64,000 nucleotides of DNA from Wenzhouxiangella limi (GCF_010499265.1 NZ_JAAGSC010000039.1:171559-235558); one strand, 5' to 3'; shown: positions 37,491 to 47,355, counted from the first letter of the stretch. Notes: generated from the letters alone by a model not told the origin. A program made the numbers and translations.

Positions 37491-38459
37491 GTGCTGGAAC
37501 TGGCGGTCCAGAACCTGCTTTCGCCGATCGTCCTGAGTTTCGTGCTCGGCCTGGTCGCTGCCGGCTTGCGCTCTGATCTGAGCGTGCCCGAGGCGGTGGC
37601 CAAGGGTCTTTCGATCTACCTGCTGTTTGCCATCGGTTACAAGGGCGGGGTCGAAGTGGCGGCGGCCGGGCTCGACTGGCGCCTGGCCCTGGGCCTGCTC
37701 GCCGGCGCGGGGCTTTCGGCCATCCTGCCGCTGATCGCCTACGGTCTGTTGCGCGCGATGAGCCGCCTGTCGAGCGTGGATGCCGCCGCGGTGGCCGGCC
37801 ACTACGGCTCCATCTCCATCGTCACCTTTGTTGCTGCCGGTGCACTGCTGCAGTCGCGCGGTGTGGCATACGAGGGCTGGCTGGTGGCGGTGGCCGCGAC
37901 CATGGAGGCGCCGGCCATTCTGACCGCGCTGTGGCTGGCGCAGCGCAATGCCAGCGCGCGCTCGGCCGCGGGCGTGCCGTGGCGCGAAGTCATTCTCAAC
38001 GGCTCTATCGTTTTGCTGATCGGCGCCTTCCTGATCGGTTGGGCGACCGGGCCGGCCGGCATGGCCGAGGTCGAGGGTTTCCTGGTGGCGCCGTTCAAGG
38101 GCGTGCTGTGCCTGTTCCTGCTCGACATGGGGCTGGTGGCCGGGCGCAATCTCGCGCGCAGCCGCAGCGCGCTGACGGTCGGCGTTGTGCTGTTCGGACT
38201 ACTGATGCCGCTGGTTGGGGCGGTGACCGGACTGGCAACGGCCTGGGCGCTGGGTCTTTCGGTCGGCGGTATGGCGATCCTGGCGACGCTGGCGGCTTCG
38301 GCTTCCTACATCGCGGTGCCGGCGGCCATGCGCGTAGCCCTGCCGGAAGCCAACCCGGCGATCTACCTGTCGCTGTCGCTGGGCGTGACTTTTCCGTTCA
38401 ATCTCGCCGTTGGCATTACCCTGTATCTGGCGGCAGCCACCTGGCTGTCCGGAGGCTGA
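37491..38459 (+). CDS. SbtA-like sodium-dependent bicarbonate permease
   Basis: Multi-pass membrane protein of 322 aa, about ten helices, of the sodium-dependent bicarbonate transporter family (DUF897). It matches the family start NLLSPIVLSFVLGLVAAGLR followed by SDLSVPEAVAKGLSIYLLFAIGYKGG (quoted in two parts: SDLSVPEAVAKGLSIYLL, FAIGYKGGVE), and later GHYGSISIVTF and a mirrored second half (LFLLDMGLVAGRN). GTG 37491 lies 3 bp after the E1 stop; an SbtB/PII-like gene follows 2 bp downstream. Cyanobacterial SbtA imports bicarbonate; activity in proteobacteria is less studied. Confidence 0.85.
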   Translation: MLELAVQNLLSPIVLSFVLGLVAAGLRSDLSVPEAVAKGLSIYLLFAIGYKGGVEVAAAGLDWRLALGLLAGAGLSAILPLIAYGLLRAMSRLSSVDAAAVAGHYGSISIVTFVAAGALLQSRGVAYEGWLVAVAATMEAPAILTALWLAQRNASARSAAGVPWREVILNGSIVLLIGAFLIGWATGPAGMAEVEGFLVAPFKGVLCLFLLDMGLVAGRNLARSRSALTVGVVLFGLLMPLVGAVTGLATAWALGLSVGGMAILATLAASASYIAVPAAMRVALPEANPAIYLSLSLGVTFPFNLAVGITLYLAAATWLSGG

Positions 38460-38461
38460 GC

Positions 38462-38773
38462 ATGCAGACCCATACCGCAACCCGCATCGAAATCATCATC
38501 GAAAGTCCCGCCTTGCGGGCACTGACGCGCGAGCTGGACCGGGCGGCGGTCAAGGGTTATACGGTGCTGCCGGTCCTGGGCGGGGAGGGCAGGTCAGGGC
38601 CGTGGACGGCTGCGGGGGAGGTCGGGTCGGCTGGCGGCATGGTGGCGGTGCTGACCATGGTGGCGCCGGAGCGCGCCGAAAGCGTCCTGGACTCGGTGTT
38701 TGAGGTCGTCAGCCGCCACATCGGCCTGGTGTCGGTCAGCGAGTGCCGGGTGGTTCGCCCCGAACGGGTGTGA
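38462..38773 (+). CDS. SbtB-like PII-family regulator
   Basis: A 103 aa protein with PII-like topology: TRIEIIIESPALRALTREL, then AAVKGYTVLPVLGGEGRSG (start of the T-loop) and MVAVLTMVAPERAESVLDSV. It lacks the Walker-like features and uridylylation tyrosine of GlnB and matches SbtB/CPII-type proteins encoded next to SbtA permeases, which sense adenine nucleotides (and bicarbonate in the CPII case). No C-terminal CxPxxxC extension is present. Probably gates the upstream permease. Its 3' end overlaps the convergent monooxygenase gene by 38 bp. Confidence 0.8.
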   Translation: MQTHTATRIEIIIESPALRALTRELDRAAVKGYTVLPVLGGEGRSGPWTAAGEVGSAGGMVAVLTMVAPERAESVLDSVFEVVSRHIGLVSVSECRVVRPERV

Positions 38774-40264
38774 CCCCGGATCCGGCTTCGGCCAGTTCGT
38801 AAGCCGCGGGGTCGAAGCGCCGGCAGTGCCAGCGGAAGGTCGAGGTAAAACGCGGCCACAGGGTGGCGTTGCGGCCGCTTCGGGGGTGCAGATACCAGCT
38901 GCCGCAGCCGCCGCGGTTCCAGACCGTGCGCGCCAGCCGCCGCTGCAGGTCCTCATTCCAGTCTCGCTGGGCTTGGTCACGGACTTCGATGCGCGTGCTG
39001 CGATGGCGTTGCATGAAGCTGAGCATGTCGATCAGGTAGCGAATCTGGCCCTCGATCATCAGCAGCACCGAGTTGTGGCCCAGGGCGGTGTTCGGGCCGA
39101 GCAGGGTGAAGAAGTTGGGGAAGCCGGCCACGGTGCTGCCCTTGTAGGCTTGCGGGCCATCGGCCCAAGCCTCGGCCAGGTCGCGGCCCTGGTGGCCGAT
39201 GATCAAGCCTGGGGGAACCGGGCTTGTGGCCTGGAACCCGGTACCCAGCACGATCAGGTCGGCCGGGCGACGCTGCCCGCTCCGGTCGATGATCGCGCGG
39301 CCTTCGAGGCGCTCGATGGGCTCGGTGACCAGTTCAACGTTGGCTGCGGCGACGGCCGGGTAGTAGTCGTTGGACATCAGCACCCGCTTGCAGCCCATGG
39401 CGTAGTCGGGCGTAAGCTGCTCGCGCAGCGCCGGGTCCGAGACCTGGCTTAGCAGATGGCGGCGGGCCTTGCGACGATGGAAAGCGGTCATCCGCGGCCA
39501 GCGGGCGAACGCCGGAAGCCGGCTTTCCAGCAGCAGGAACTGGCTGAGCCGCAGCGCCAGCCGGGCCGGCGCAAAGCGCCGGTAGAGGCGCTGTTTCCAG
39601 CCCGCGATGGCGCGATCCGGGCGGGGCAGGATCCACTGGGCGCTGCGCTGGTAGATGTCGACCGCACGGGCGTCGCGCTGAAGATGGGGAACGAACTGGA
39701 TGGCCGAGGCGCCGGTGCCGATGACCGCGACGCGTTGATCTTTCAGATTCAGCCCGTCGGGCCAGCGCTGGGAGTGGATGACCGGACCGTCGAAATCGGC
39801 AAGGCCTTCGATATCGGGCCAGGCCGGCCGCGACAGCCCGCCGATGGCCGAGACCAGCATCCGGCCGGCGAACACCCGTCCGTGCTGGTCGTGGACCCGC
39901 CAGGCGTGCTCGGATTCCTGCCAGCGGGCCTGCACGACCCGGGTATCGAGGTGGATGCGGGGCGCGATGCCGTGCCGGGTGACGAGATCTTCGAGGTACT
40001 GCTGGATTTCGGCGCGAGCGGCGAAGCGGCGCGACCAGTCGGCCTTGGGCGCAAACGACAGCGAGTAGAGATGCGACTGAACGTCGCAGGCGCAGCCCGG
40101 GTAGCGGTTGACCCACCAGGTCCCGCCCACGCCGGACTCGGCGTCGAGCACGACAAAGTCGTCGAAGCCCGCACGGCGCAGGCGGATCGCCAGGCCGATG
40201 CCGGCAAAGCCGGCGCCGATGATGACCAGGCCGGTCTTGACGACCTGGCTTGCGACCGGATCGG

Positions 40265-40268
<4 letters not shown>
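38736..40268 (-). CDS. flavin-dependent Baeyer-Villiger-type monooxygenase
   Basis: FAD/NADPH monooxygenase of 510 aa. It has the N-terminal FAD motif [30 protein letters not shown], the type I Baeyer-Villiger fingerprint FxGxxxHxxxWP ([13 protein letters not shown], about 166-178), the NADPH motif [11 protein letters not shown] and LGTGFQATS. Such enzymes insert oxygen beside carbonyl groups of ketones; the natural substrate is unknown. Its ATG overlaps the kbl stop by 4 bp, so it is translated with kbl, an unusual pairing. Confidence 0.9.
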
Positions 40269-41455
<1,187 letters not shown>

Positions 41456-41590
41456 GGTGGCTACTTGAAGATCAATTTCAGCACCGCATTGTAGGCCAGC
41501 GCGGGGGGCGGGGGTCACGACACGCCTGATGCGGTTCTCGCACGGCCGATGGTACGATGCCAGTCTGATTGAAAACGCTGGAGTAAACCC

Positions 41591-42139
41591 ATGTCGCGAT
41601 GGATGCTTGTTCTTATTACCTGTGCCTGGCTGGCCTCATCGGCCTGGGCGGACGACTTCGCCATGTCGGCCACCGAAGCCTTCGAGACGGTCAGCGATCC
41701 CGACCGGGACGTGCTGTTCATCGACGTACGCGACCCGGTCGAGATCATGTTCATCGGCTGGACCGACAGCGTCGACATCAATATTCCGTTCCTGCTGGTC
41801 GACCGCAACGGCTGGAACGCCGACAGCGGCAGCTTTCCGATGCCGCGCAACCCGGATTTCGCCGCCCAGGTCGAGGCGGCGCTGGCCGAGCACGGGCTGG
41901 CGCGCGACGCGCTGATCATCACCATGTGCCGCTCGGGCAGCGGCCGTGGCGAGCCCAGCGCGCGCTTCCTGCAGGAGGCCGGGTTTCCCAACGTCCGCTA
42001 CGTCCGCCACGGTTTCCAGGGTGATCGGATCGAGCAGGGCGAACAGGCCGGCATGCGCCTGAAGAACGGCTGGCGCAACGAAGGCCTGCCCTGGCAGCCG
42101 CGCATGAATCCCGACAAGATTCATCGCCCGGGCGCCTGA
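41591..42139 (+). CDS. exported rhodanese-domain protein
   Basis: A 182 aa protein with a cleavable signal peptide (about 1-20, SSAWADDF) and a single rhodanese domain: [16 protein letters not shown] and the catalytic loop beginning Cys in [18 protein letters not shown], then [14 protein letters not shown]. It probably acts as a periplasmic sulfurtransferase or sulfur sensor. It lies between kbl and tdh but on the opposite strand, so it is not part of the threonine pathway transcripts. The stop codon lies inside a palindrome shared with the tdh end. Confidence 0.87.
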   Translation: MSRWMLVLITCAWLASSAWADDFAMSATEAFETVSDPDRDVLFIDVRDPVEIMFIGWTDSVDINIPFLLVDRNGWNADSGSFPMPRNPDFAAQVEAALAEHGLARDALIITMCRSGSGRGEPSARFLQEAGFPNVRYVRHGFQGDRIEQGEQAGMRLKNGWRNEGLPWQPRMNPDKIHRPGA

Positions 42140-42150
42140 ACGCCCGGGCG
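42125..42150. terminator. bidirectional terminator-like hairpin between rhodanese and tdh
   Basis: CGCCCGGGCG occurs twice (42125-42134 and 42141-42150), each self-complementary, giving a 10-bp stem with loop CCTGAA. It includes the rhodanese stop TGA (42137-42139) and ends 9 bp before the tdh stop. No T-run is present on either strand, so function as a terminator is inferred from position. Confidence 0.55.
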
Positions 42151-42159
42151 GTCGCCCCG

Positions 42160-43212
42160 TCAGGCGGCCTGAACCTCGCCGGTCCAGTCGCACACCACCT
42201 TGCCGCACTCGCCGGCGGCCATCAGCTCGAAGCCGGTTTCGAACTGCTCGATCGGCAGCTGGTGGGTCAGCGCCTTGCGCAGCGGGAAACCGGTCAATAC
42301 CATCTGGGTCATCTTGTACCAGGTCTCGTACATGCGCCGACCGTAGATGCCGTGGACCTGCAGGCCCTTGAAGATGACCTGATCCCAGTCGACCCCGGCG
42401 CCCTTGGGCAATAGCCCGAGCAGGGCGACGCGGCCGCCGTGGTACATGCAGTGCAGCAGGTCGCCGAAAGCCTGCGGATTGCCCGACATCTCCATGCCGA
42501 CGTCGAAGCCGTCGATATCGAGCTCGCCGAGGATGTCGCGCAGATTTTCGCGCGTGACGTTGATGGTGCGGGTAGCGCCCATGTTGCGCGCCAGCTCCAG
42601 CCGATGGTCGTTGACGTCGCTGATGACGATATGGCGAGCGCCCACGTGTCTGGCGATGCCTGCGGCCATGATGCCGATCGGGCCGGCGCCGGTGATCAGC
42701 ACGTCTTCACCGACCAGGTCGAACTGCAGCGCGCAGTGGGCGGCGTTGCCGAAAGGGTCGAAGAAAGCCGCCAGTTCGGACGGGATCTCGTCCGGGATCG
42801 GCCACAGGTTGCTGGCCGGCACGACCACGTACTCGGCAAAGCCGCCGTCGCGATTGACCCCGATGCCTTCGGTGTGCGGGCACAGGTGGGGCTTGCCGGC
42901 GCGGCAGTTGCGGCAGACGCCGCAGACCACGTGGCCCTCGGCGGACACGCGCTGGCCTTCGCTGTAGCCGCGCACGCCTTCACCGATGCCGACGATGCGT
43001 CCGACGAACTCGTGACCGATGATCAGCGGCGGCTTGATCGTGCGCTGGGCCCATTCGTCCCACTGGTAGATGTGCAGGTCGGTGCCGCAGATGGCGGTCT
43101 TCTCAAGCTTGAGCAGGACCTCGTTGGCGCCAGGTGCCGGAATGGGGACTTCGCGCATTTCCAGGCCGGGTGCGGCGCTGGCTTTGACGACGGCTCGCAT
43201 GCTGGCGGTCAT
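42160..43212 (-). CDS. tdh: L-threonine 3-dehydrogenase
   Basis: Zinc and NAD-dependent dehydrogenase making 2-amino-3-oxobutyrate from threonine; Kbl then yields glycine. The 350 aa protein has the catalytic zinc region ICGTDLHIYQWDEWA and GHEFVGRI, the structural zinc cysteines in CGVCRNCRAGKPHLC, and the Rossmann motif GAGPIGIMAAGIARHVGA. ATG 43212 has GGAGAG 7 bp upstream. The promoter region carries a perfect -10 and a palindrome. Confidence 0.97.
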   Translation of the reverse strand: MTASMRAVVKASAAPGLEMREVPIPAPGANEVLLKLEKTAICGTDLHIYQWDEWAQRTIKPPLIIGHEFVGRIVGIGEGVRGYSEGQRVSAEGHVVCGVCRNCRAGKPHLCPHTEGIGVNRDGGFAEYVVVPASNLWPIPDEIPSELAAFFDPFGNAAHCALQFDLVGEDVLITGAGPIGIMAAGIARHVGARHIVISDVNDHRLELARNMGATRTINVTRENLRDILGELDIDGFDVGMEMSGNPQAFGDLLHCMYHGGRVALLGLLPKGAGVDWDQVIFKGLQVHGIYGRRMYETWYKMTQMVLTGFPLRKALTHQLPIEQFETGFELMAAGECGKVVCDWTGEVQAA

Positions 43213-43241
43213 CGAATCTCTCCAGTCAGGAATAGCCGGCC

Positions 43242-43261
43242 ATTATAAATGATCCTCATTT
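43242..43261 (-). promoter_or_regulatory. tdh -10 element and adjoining palindromic operator candidate
   Basis: Read on the minus strand, TATAAT (complement of 43242-43247) lies about 30 bp before tdh. Just upstream is the perfect palindrome AAATGA-tcc-TCATTT (43247-43261), touching the -10. The palindrome covers the spacer, so a bound protein would block the promoter. It slightly resembles a Fur-type AATGA/TCATT core, but one half-site pair is not enough to name the regulator. No good -35 is seen, compatible with activation. Confidence 0.45.
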
Positions 43262-43295
43262 CTGTGGCGCTGCCGCCTTGCCCGGCAGGTCTGAC

Positions 43296-44363
43296 TCACG
43301 GGGTCTCGTTGGCGTCGTCGGTCCACGGAAAGTCCTCGGATTCCATCGACTCCTGGTAGTCCTCGATGCGCTCGGCGGCGATGTCGGTACGATAAAAGCG
43401 GGCGATGTGGAAGACCGCATCGCCCTCGTTGACCAGCGGCAGGTTCAAGCGACCAATGACAATGCCGCTGAACGGTGCCCGGATTTCCTGCTCGCTTTCG
43501 CCGAAAGGGTCGGAGACCACGCCCATGACGGTCTGGTCGCGCGTGACGCGGTCTCCGAGCTGGGCATAGGCACGAAAAATGCCGCTCTGCGAGGCCCGCA
43601 CCCAGCTGCTTGATCGCGCCATGATGGGTTCCGGCGGCGGCTTGCGTCGGCTCTTGCGCAGCATGCCGAGCAGCCGCATCACCCGAATAATGCCTTCCAC
43701 GCCGCCGCGGATGCAGAACTCGTCCAGGCGCAGCGCCTCCCCGGCCTCGTAGAGCAGGATGGGCGTTTTGCGTTCGGCCGCGGCCGCGCGCAGCGAGCCG
43801 TCGCGGATGGCCGAGTTCAGGATCACCGGCGTGCCGAAGGCCTTGGCCATGGCCAGGGTTTCCTCATCATCCAGGTTGGCTCGAATCTGGGGCAGGTTGC
43901 CGCGGTGCACGGCCCCGGTGTGCAGATCGATGCCGTGGGTGGCGCGGCTGACGATCTCGCGCATGAAGACGTGGGCGATTCGTCCGGCCAGCGAACCGGT
44001 CTGGGACCCGGGGAAAGAGCGGTTGAGATCGCGCCGATCGGGCAGGTAGCGGCTGGTGTGGATGAAGCCGTGCAGGTTGACGATGGGCACGGCGACCAGC
44101 GTTCCGCGCAGACGTTGAAGTTCATCGATGCGCATCAGCCGTCGAATGATCTCAACGCCGTTGAGTTCATCGCCGTGGATGGCGGCGCTGATGAACAGCA
44201 CCGGCCCGGCGCGTCTGCCGCAGATCACCTGGACGGGCATCGCCGTTTGGGCATGGGTGTAAAGCCGACCCATGTCGAGCTGGATGCTGCGCCTTTCCCC
44301 TGGCTGGACGTCGACCTGGCCGATGGTGATCGCGCGGTTAAGCGCCGTGCGTTTTCGAGTCAC
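43296..44363 (-). CDS. succinylglutamate desuccinylase / aspartoacylase family protein
   Basis: Predicted zinc amidohydrolase of the AstE/AspA (M14-like) family, 355 aa from GTG 44363. Zinc-site residues appear in SAAIHGDELNGVE (His and Glu) and IDLHTGAVHR (His), and the substrate arginine region in DRRDLNRSFPGS. A C-terminal barrel-like domain (about 255-330) has IRAPFSGIVIGRLNLPLVNEGD, the biotinyl/lipoyl-like tail of the family subgroup often linked to RimK-type ligases. No astABCD genes or RimK are nearby, so the substrate is unknown. Confidence 0.83.
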   Translation of the reverse strand: MTRKRTALNRAITIGQVDVQPGERRSIQLDMGRLYTHAQTAMPVQVICGRRAGPVLFISAAIHGDELNGVEIIRRLMRIDELQRLRGTLVAVPIVNLHGFIHTSRYLPDRRDLNRSFPGSQTGSLAGRIAHVFMREIVSRATHGIDLHTGAVHRGNLPQIRANLDDEETLAMAKAFGTPVILNSAIRDGSLRAAAAERKTPILLYEAGEALRLDEFCIRGGVEGIIRVMRLLGMLRKSRRKPPPEPIMARSSSWVRASQSGIFRAYAQLGDRVTRDQTVMGVVSDPFGESEQEIRAPFSGIVIGRLNLPLVNEGDAVFHIARFYRTDIAAERIEDYQESMESEDFPWTDDANETP

Positions 44364-44401
44364 CGTCGGTCGCGTTGGGGCTTAAGCCAGGTCATGGCGG
44401 C

Positions 44402-44788
44402 TCAAAGCGGGCAGCCGCCGTTGAGGCAATCCTCCACGTGATCGGCGATTTCGCGTCGAATCTGGCGGCTGTCGCCGGTCCAGACGCGGCCGCCGAAAAA
44501 GATCATCGGAACCGAGCCGGGCTGCACGCCATGCAGGCCGGCCATGTTGCGCAACAGTTCATGGTGCTCGCGCGTGGTCATGACCTCGAGGTGCAGGATC
44601 TCGAGCTCGGGGTTGCTTGCATCCAGGCTGGCCAGAAACGGCTTCTGGGCGCGGCAGTGCGGGCAGGTCTCGGACATGAACACGTGCATGGTCATTGTGT
44701 CGAGCGGCTCGGGTTCGTCGGAGGCTGAAGCGCACGACCAGGTAAGAGCGACGAGAATCAAGATCAGGGGAAACTTCTTGCGCAACAT
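44402..44788 (-). CDS. exported thioredoxin-fold protein with CPHC motif
   Basis: A 128 aa protein with a signal sequence (about 1-21) and a thioredoxin-like domain with the redox motif CPHC in MSETCPHCRAQKPFL, and SVPMIFFGGRVWTG with the cis-proline. Two further cysteines lie at the end (DCLNGGCPL). It may be a periplasmic thiol oxidoreductase. A lipobox is not convincing. ATG 44788 is supported by AGGAAA; the upstream open frame is an extension. The genes around it run the same way with gaps of 38 and 89 bp. Confidence 0.8.
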   Translation of the reverse strand: MLRKKFPLILILVALTWSCASASDEPEPLDTMTMHVFMSETCPHCRAQKPFLASLDASNPELEILHLEVMTTREHHELLRNMAGLHGVQPGSVPMIFFGGRVWTGDSRQIRREIADHVEDCLNGGCPL

Positions 44789-44829
44789 ACGGGTTTCCTG
44801 ACGGTCACTGGCTGAAACACCGATTGTGG

Positions 44830-44849
44830 GGCCGGTTGCCTTGCCGGCC
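44830..44849 (-). terminator. hairpin downstream of the sucrose-phosphatase-like gene
   Basis: GGCCGG (44830-44835) and CCGGCC (44844-44849) can form a short GC stem around TTGCCTTG in the 89 bp gap before the thioredoxin-fold gene. No T-run follows, so it may only weaken read-through. Confidence 0.35.
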
Positions 44850-44877
44850 ATTGATCCAGGTCAAACCGCTGTTCGGC

Positions 44878-45747
44878 TCACTCCAGCCAGTCGCGCGCTT
44901 CAGGTACGTAGTGGGCGAACCCTTCGATCACGCCGGCGGCGTAGTTGCCGTTCATTCCCCCCGGGCCGCCGCGGGCCAGGTACAGATTATCGATCTGGCC
45001 CTGGGCCTGGGCCATGGACAGCGCCTGCTCGCGCACCGACTCGGTGGCGTTGGCCACCAGCACGGCCTGCAGAGCCGAGGTCAGGAAGGGCAGGTCATTG
45101 CCGCTGTCGCCGGCGCAGACCGTGGCCCAGTGAGCGAAGCCCCAGGCACCCATCACCATTTCGATCGCGCCGCGCTTGGTGGCCTTGTCCGGCAGGATGT
45201 CGATCAGGCCCTGGTCGGTGGTCTCATCCAGGCTGGCGATAATGGCGGCCGGTAATGCGTCGGCGGCAAAAGCGCTCTTCAGGCGGGCGGCGGTCTCCGC
45301 CAGCGCCCGGGCCGGGCAGAAATAGCTCAGCTTGTAGGCGGTCTGGCATTCTTCCGGTTGCCGCTGCAGTGCGCCGACCGATTCGGCGTGCGCGCCCGCC
45401 CGCTCGCGCACCTGCTCGGTCCAGTTGCGGCGAATCAGTTCGTCCCACTGCGACCACGTCGTCCAGCGTTGGTCGAAGGTCGACCAGATGCGGGTGCCGA
45501 CATCGCCGATCACCGCGTCGGGCCAGGGCAGGTCGAACTGCGCGACCGCCTGTTCGACCAGGGCCCGGTTTCGGCCGGTGACATAGACCACGCAAATGGC
45601 GTGGTGCTCGACCAGGGCCCGCAGCCTCTCGCGAGCACCCGGCGACTCGGCCTGCGGACCGTTCGGAATCAGCGTCCGATCCAGGTCGGAGCACAGCAGG
45701 TAGCGCGCCTGTGAATGCGGTTTAAGACGTGTGATGGTCTTGTCCAC
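44878..45747 (-). CDS. sucrose-6-phosphate-phosphatase-like HAD hydrolase
   Basis: HAD IIB phosphatase of 289 aa. Motif I is CSDLDRTLIP (two catalytic aspartates), motif II YVTGRN, motif III lysine in DKATKRGAIEMVM, and motif IV CAGDSGNDLPFL. Middle segments AVIGDVGTRIW and AYKLSYF, and the C-terminal GGMNGNYAAGVIEGFAHY, match sucrose-phosphate phosphatases rather than mannosyl-phosphoglycerate phosphatases. No sucrose-phosphate synthase is in the window, so the pathway cannot be shown. Possible role in compatible-solute synthesis. Follows the DASS transporter by 21 bp. Confidence 0.75.
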   Translation of the reverse strand: MDKTITRLKPHSQARYLLCSDLDRTLIPNGPQAESPGARERLRALVEHHAICVVYVTGRNRALVEQAVAQFDLPWPDAVIGDVGTRIWSTFDQRWTTWSQWDELIRRNWTEQVRERAGAHAESVGALQRQPEECQTAYKLSYFCPARALAETAARLKSAFAADALPAAIIASLDETTDQGLIDILPDKATKRGAIEMVMGAWGFAHWATVCAGDSGNDLPFLTSALQAVLVANATESVREQALSMAQAQGQIDNLYLARGGPGGMNGNYAAGVIEGFAHYVPEARDWLE

Positions 45748-45768
45748 GAAGCGAGTCCGTTGGGCGGA

Positions 45769-47277
45769 TCAAACCGCCCACTCCGGCAGCACCCCTGGCT
45801 GGGTCCCGAACACCCAGCCGAGCAGGGTGTAGGCCGCGGTCAGCACGATCACGATGAAAAACAGATTCAGCAGCATACCGGCCTTGACCATCATCGGGAC
45901 GGTCAGCAAGCCGCTACCGTAGACAATCGCGTTGGGCGGGGTGGCGACCGGCAGCATGAACGCACACGACGCCGCCAGCGCTGCAGGAATGATGAACAAC
46001 AGCGGGTTTTCGCCGATACCGACCGCCGCCGCGGCCAGGATCGGGAGGAAAGCCGCGGCGGTCGCCGTATTGCTGGTCATTTCGGTGAGTACCAGAATGA
46101 CGATCACCGACAGCGCCAGCAGGAGCAGCGTCGGCCAGGCATCGAAACCGACGACGAGCATGCCAATGCTTTCGTCCAGGCCGGTGCGGGTGAAGGCGGC
46201 CGCCAGGCTCAGACCGCCGCCGAACAGGATGAGGATCCCCCACGGCAGTTTTTCGATCGATTCCCAGTCCAGAAGGAACTTTCCCTCGCGCAGGCTGGAA
46301 GGAATCAGTATCAGCGCGATCCCGGCTGCGATGGCGATCACCGCATCGCTCAGGCCGGGCACCAGGTTCTGCAGCGGCTGACGGAAGATCCAAAGCGCGG
46401 CGGTCAGGCCGAACACGACCGCCACGCCGAACTCTTCGCCTCGCATGGGGCCGAGTTTCGCCGCCTCTTGCCGGATCAGGTCGGATCCGCCGGGTAGCTC
46501 GGCCAGATCGACGGGGAAAGACAGTCGGGTCAGGACGAAGAAAGCCAGCGGCAAGCCCAGCGCGACCAGCGGCACCCCAACCAGCATCCACTGGCCGAAG
46601 CCGATCTCGATGTCGTAGTTGTCGAGAATGAATGCGGCCATCAGCGCGTTGGGCGGTGTGCCGATCAGCGTTCCCATGCCACCGACGTTGCAGGCGTAGG
46701 CAATGGCCAGCGCCAGGGCGATGCCGAAATGCCCAAGGGCCCGCTTTTCTTCTGCGCTGGTCTGCGGCAGGCGCTTGCTGAGGTTGATCACCGACATCGC
46801 GATCGGCAGCATCATCAGCGCGGTTGCCGTATTGCTGACCCACATGCTCAAAAAAGCCGAGGCCAGCATGAAGCCGAAGATGATGGCGTTGGGACGCGGC
46901 CCGACCCGGCCGATGATGGCCAGCGCGATGCGCCGGTGCAGGCCCCAGCGCTGCATCGCCAGGGCGATCATGAACCCCCCCATGAACAGAAAGATCAGCG
47001 GGTTGGCGTAGGGCGAGGTGGCCTCATTGATGGTGCCAACCCCCAGAAGCGGGAACAGCGGGACCGGCAGCAGCGCGGTCACCGGGATGGGAATGGCTTC
47101 GGTGATCCACCAGACCGCCATCAGGCTGCCGACAGCGGCCGTGGCCCAGGCCGGCTCGCTCATGCCTTCCGGCGCCGGCAGCCCAAGCATGACCAGCAAA
47201 ACCACCGGCCCGCTCAGCAGACCGATGCGCTGGCGCCTGCCGTAAGACGATGGCAGGTCGCCCGGCTTTTCGACCAT
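45769..47277 (-). CDS. DASS/SLC13-family sodium-coupled anion transporter
   Basis: Membrane transporter of 502 aa for dicarboxylates or sulfate. From ATG 47277 (GGAGG 8 bp upstream) it has about 11-12 helices and the two inverted-repeat SNT motifs WVSNTATALMMLPIA and MTSNTATAAAFLPIL that bind sodium and substrate, plus VWWITEAIPIPVTALLP near the N-terminus. Substrate is not decidable; the Asn-Thr pair suggests dicarboxylates. The longer open frame to 47763 is antisense to the GGDEF gene and not real. Confidence 0.9.
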   Translation of the reverse strand: MVEKPGDLPSSYGRRQRIGLLSGPVVLLVMLGLPAPEGMSEPAWATAAVGSLMAVWWITEAIPIPVTALLPVPLFPLLGVGTINEATSPYANPLIFLFMGGFMIALAMQRWGLHRRIALAIIGRVGPRPNAIIFGFMLASAFLSMWVSNTATALMMLPIAMSVINLSKRLPQTSAEEKRALGHFGIALALAIAYACNVGGMGTLIGTPPNALMAAFILDNYDIEIGFGQWMLVGVPLVALGLPLAFFVLTRLSFPVDLAELPGGSDLIRQEAAKLGPMRGEEFGVAVVFGLTAALWIFRQPLQNLVPGLSDAVIAIAAGIALILIPSSLREGKFLLDWESIEKLPWGILILFGGGLSLAAAFTRTGLDESIGMLVVGFDAWPTLLLLALSVIVILVLTEMTSNTATAAAFLPILAAAAVGIGENPLLFIIPAALAASCAFMLPVATPPNAIVYGSGLLTVPMMVKAGMLLNLFFIVIVLTAAYTLLGWVFGTQPGVLPEWAV

Positions 47278-47355
47278 TCTCGAACCTCCTTGACCTGCCG
47301 GTGGCCGTCGATATTCCTGCAGCTCAGCATATCTCAAGCCGCTTTGGAAAAGGCG

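Noticed and set aside
35889-37802. 637-codon minus-strand open frame opposite the E1 gene and sbtA
   Set aside because: Spans two sense genes with clear catalytic motifs; no ribosome-binding site or domain of its own.
42125-42150. Classical rho-independent terminator at the rhodanese/tdh junction
   Set aside because: A strong stem is present but neither strand has a T-run after it, so it is listed only as terminator-like.
43247-43261. Naming the tdh palindrome as a Fur box
   Set aside because: Only one inverted half-site pair matches; the full 19-bp consensus is not present and no iron genes are nearby.
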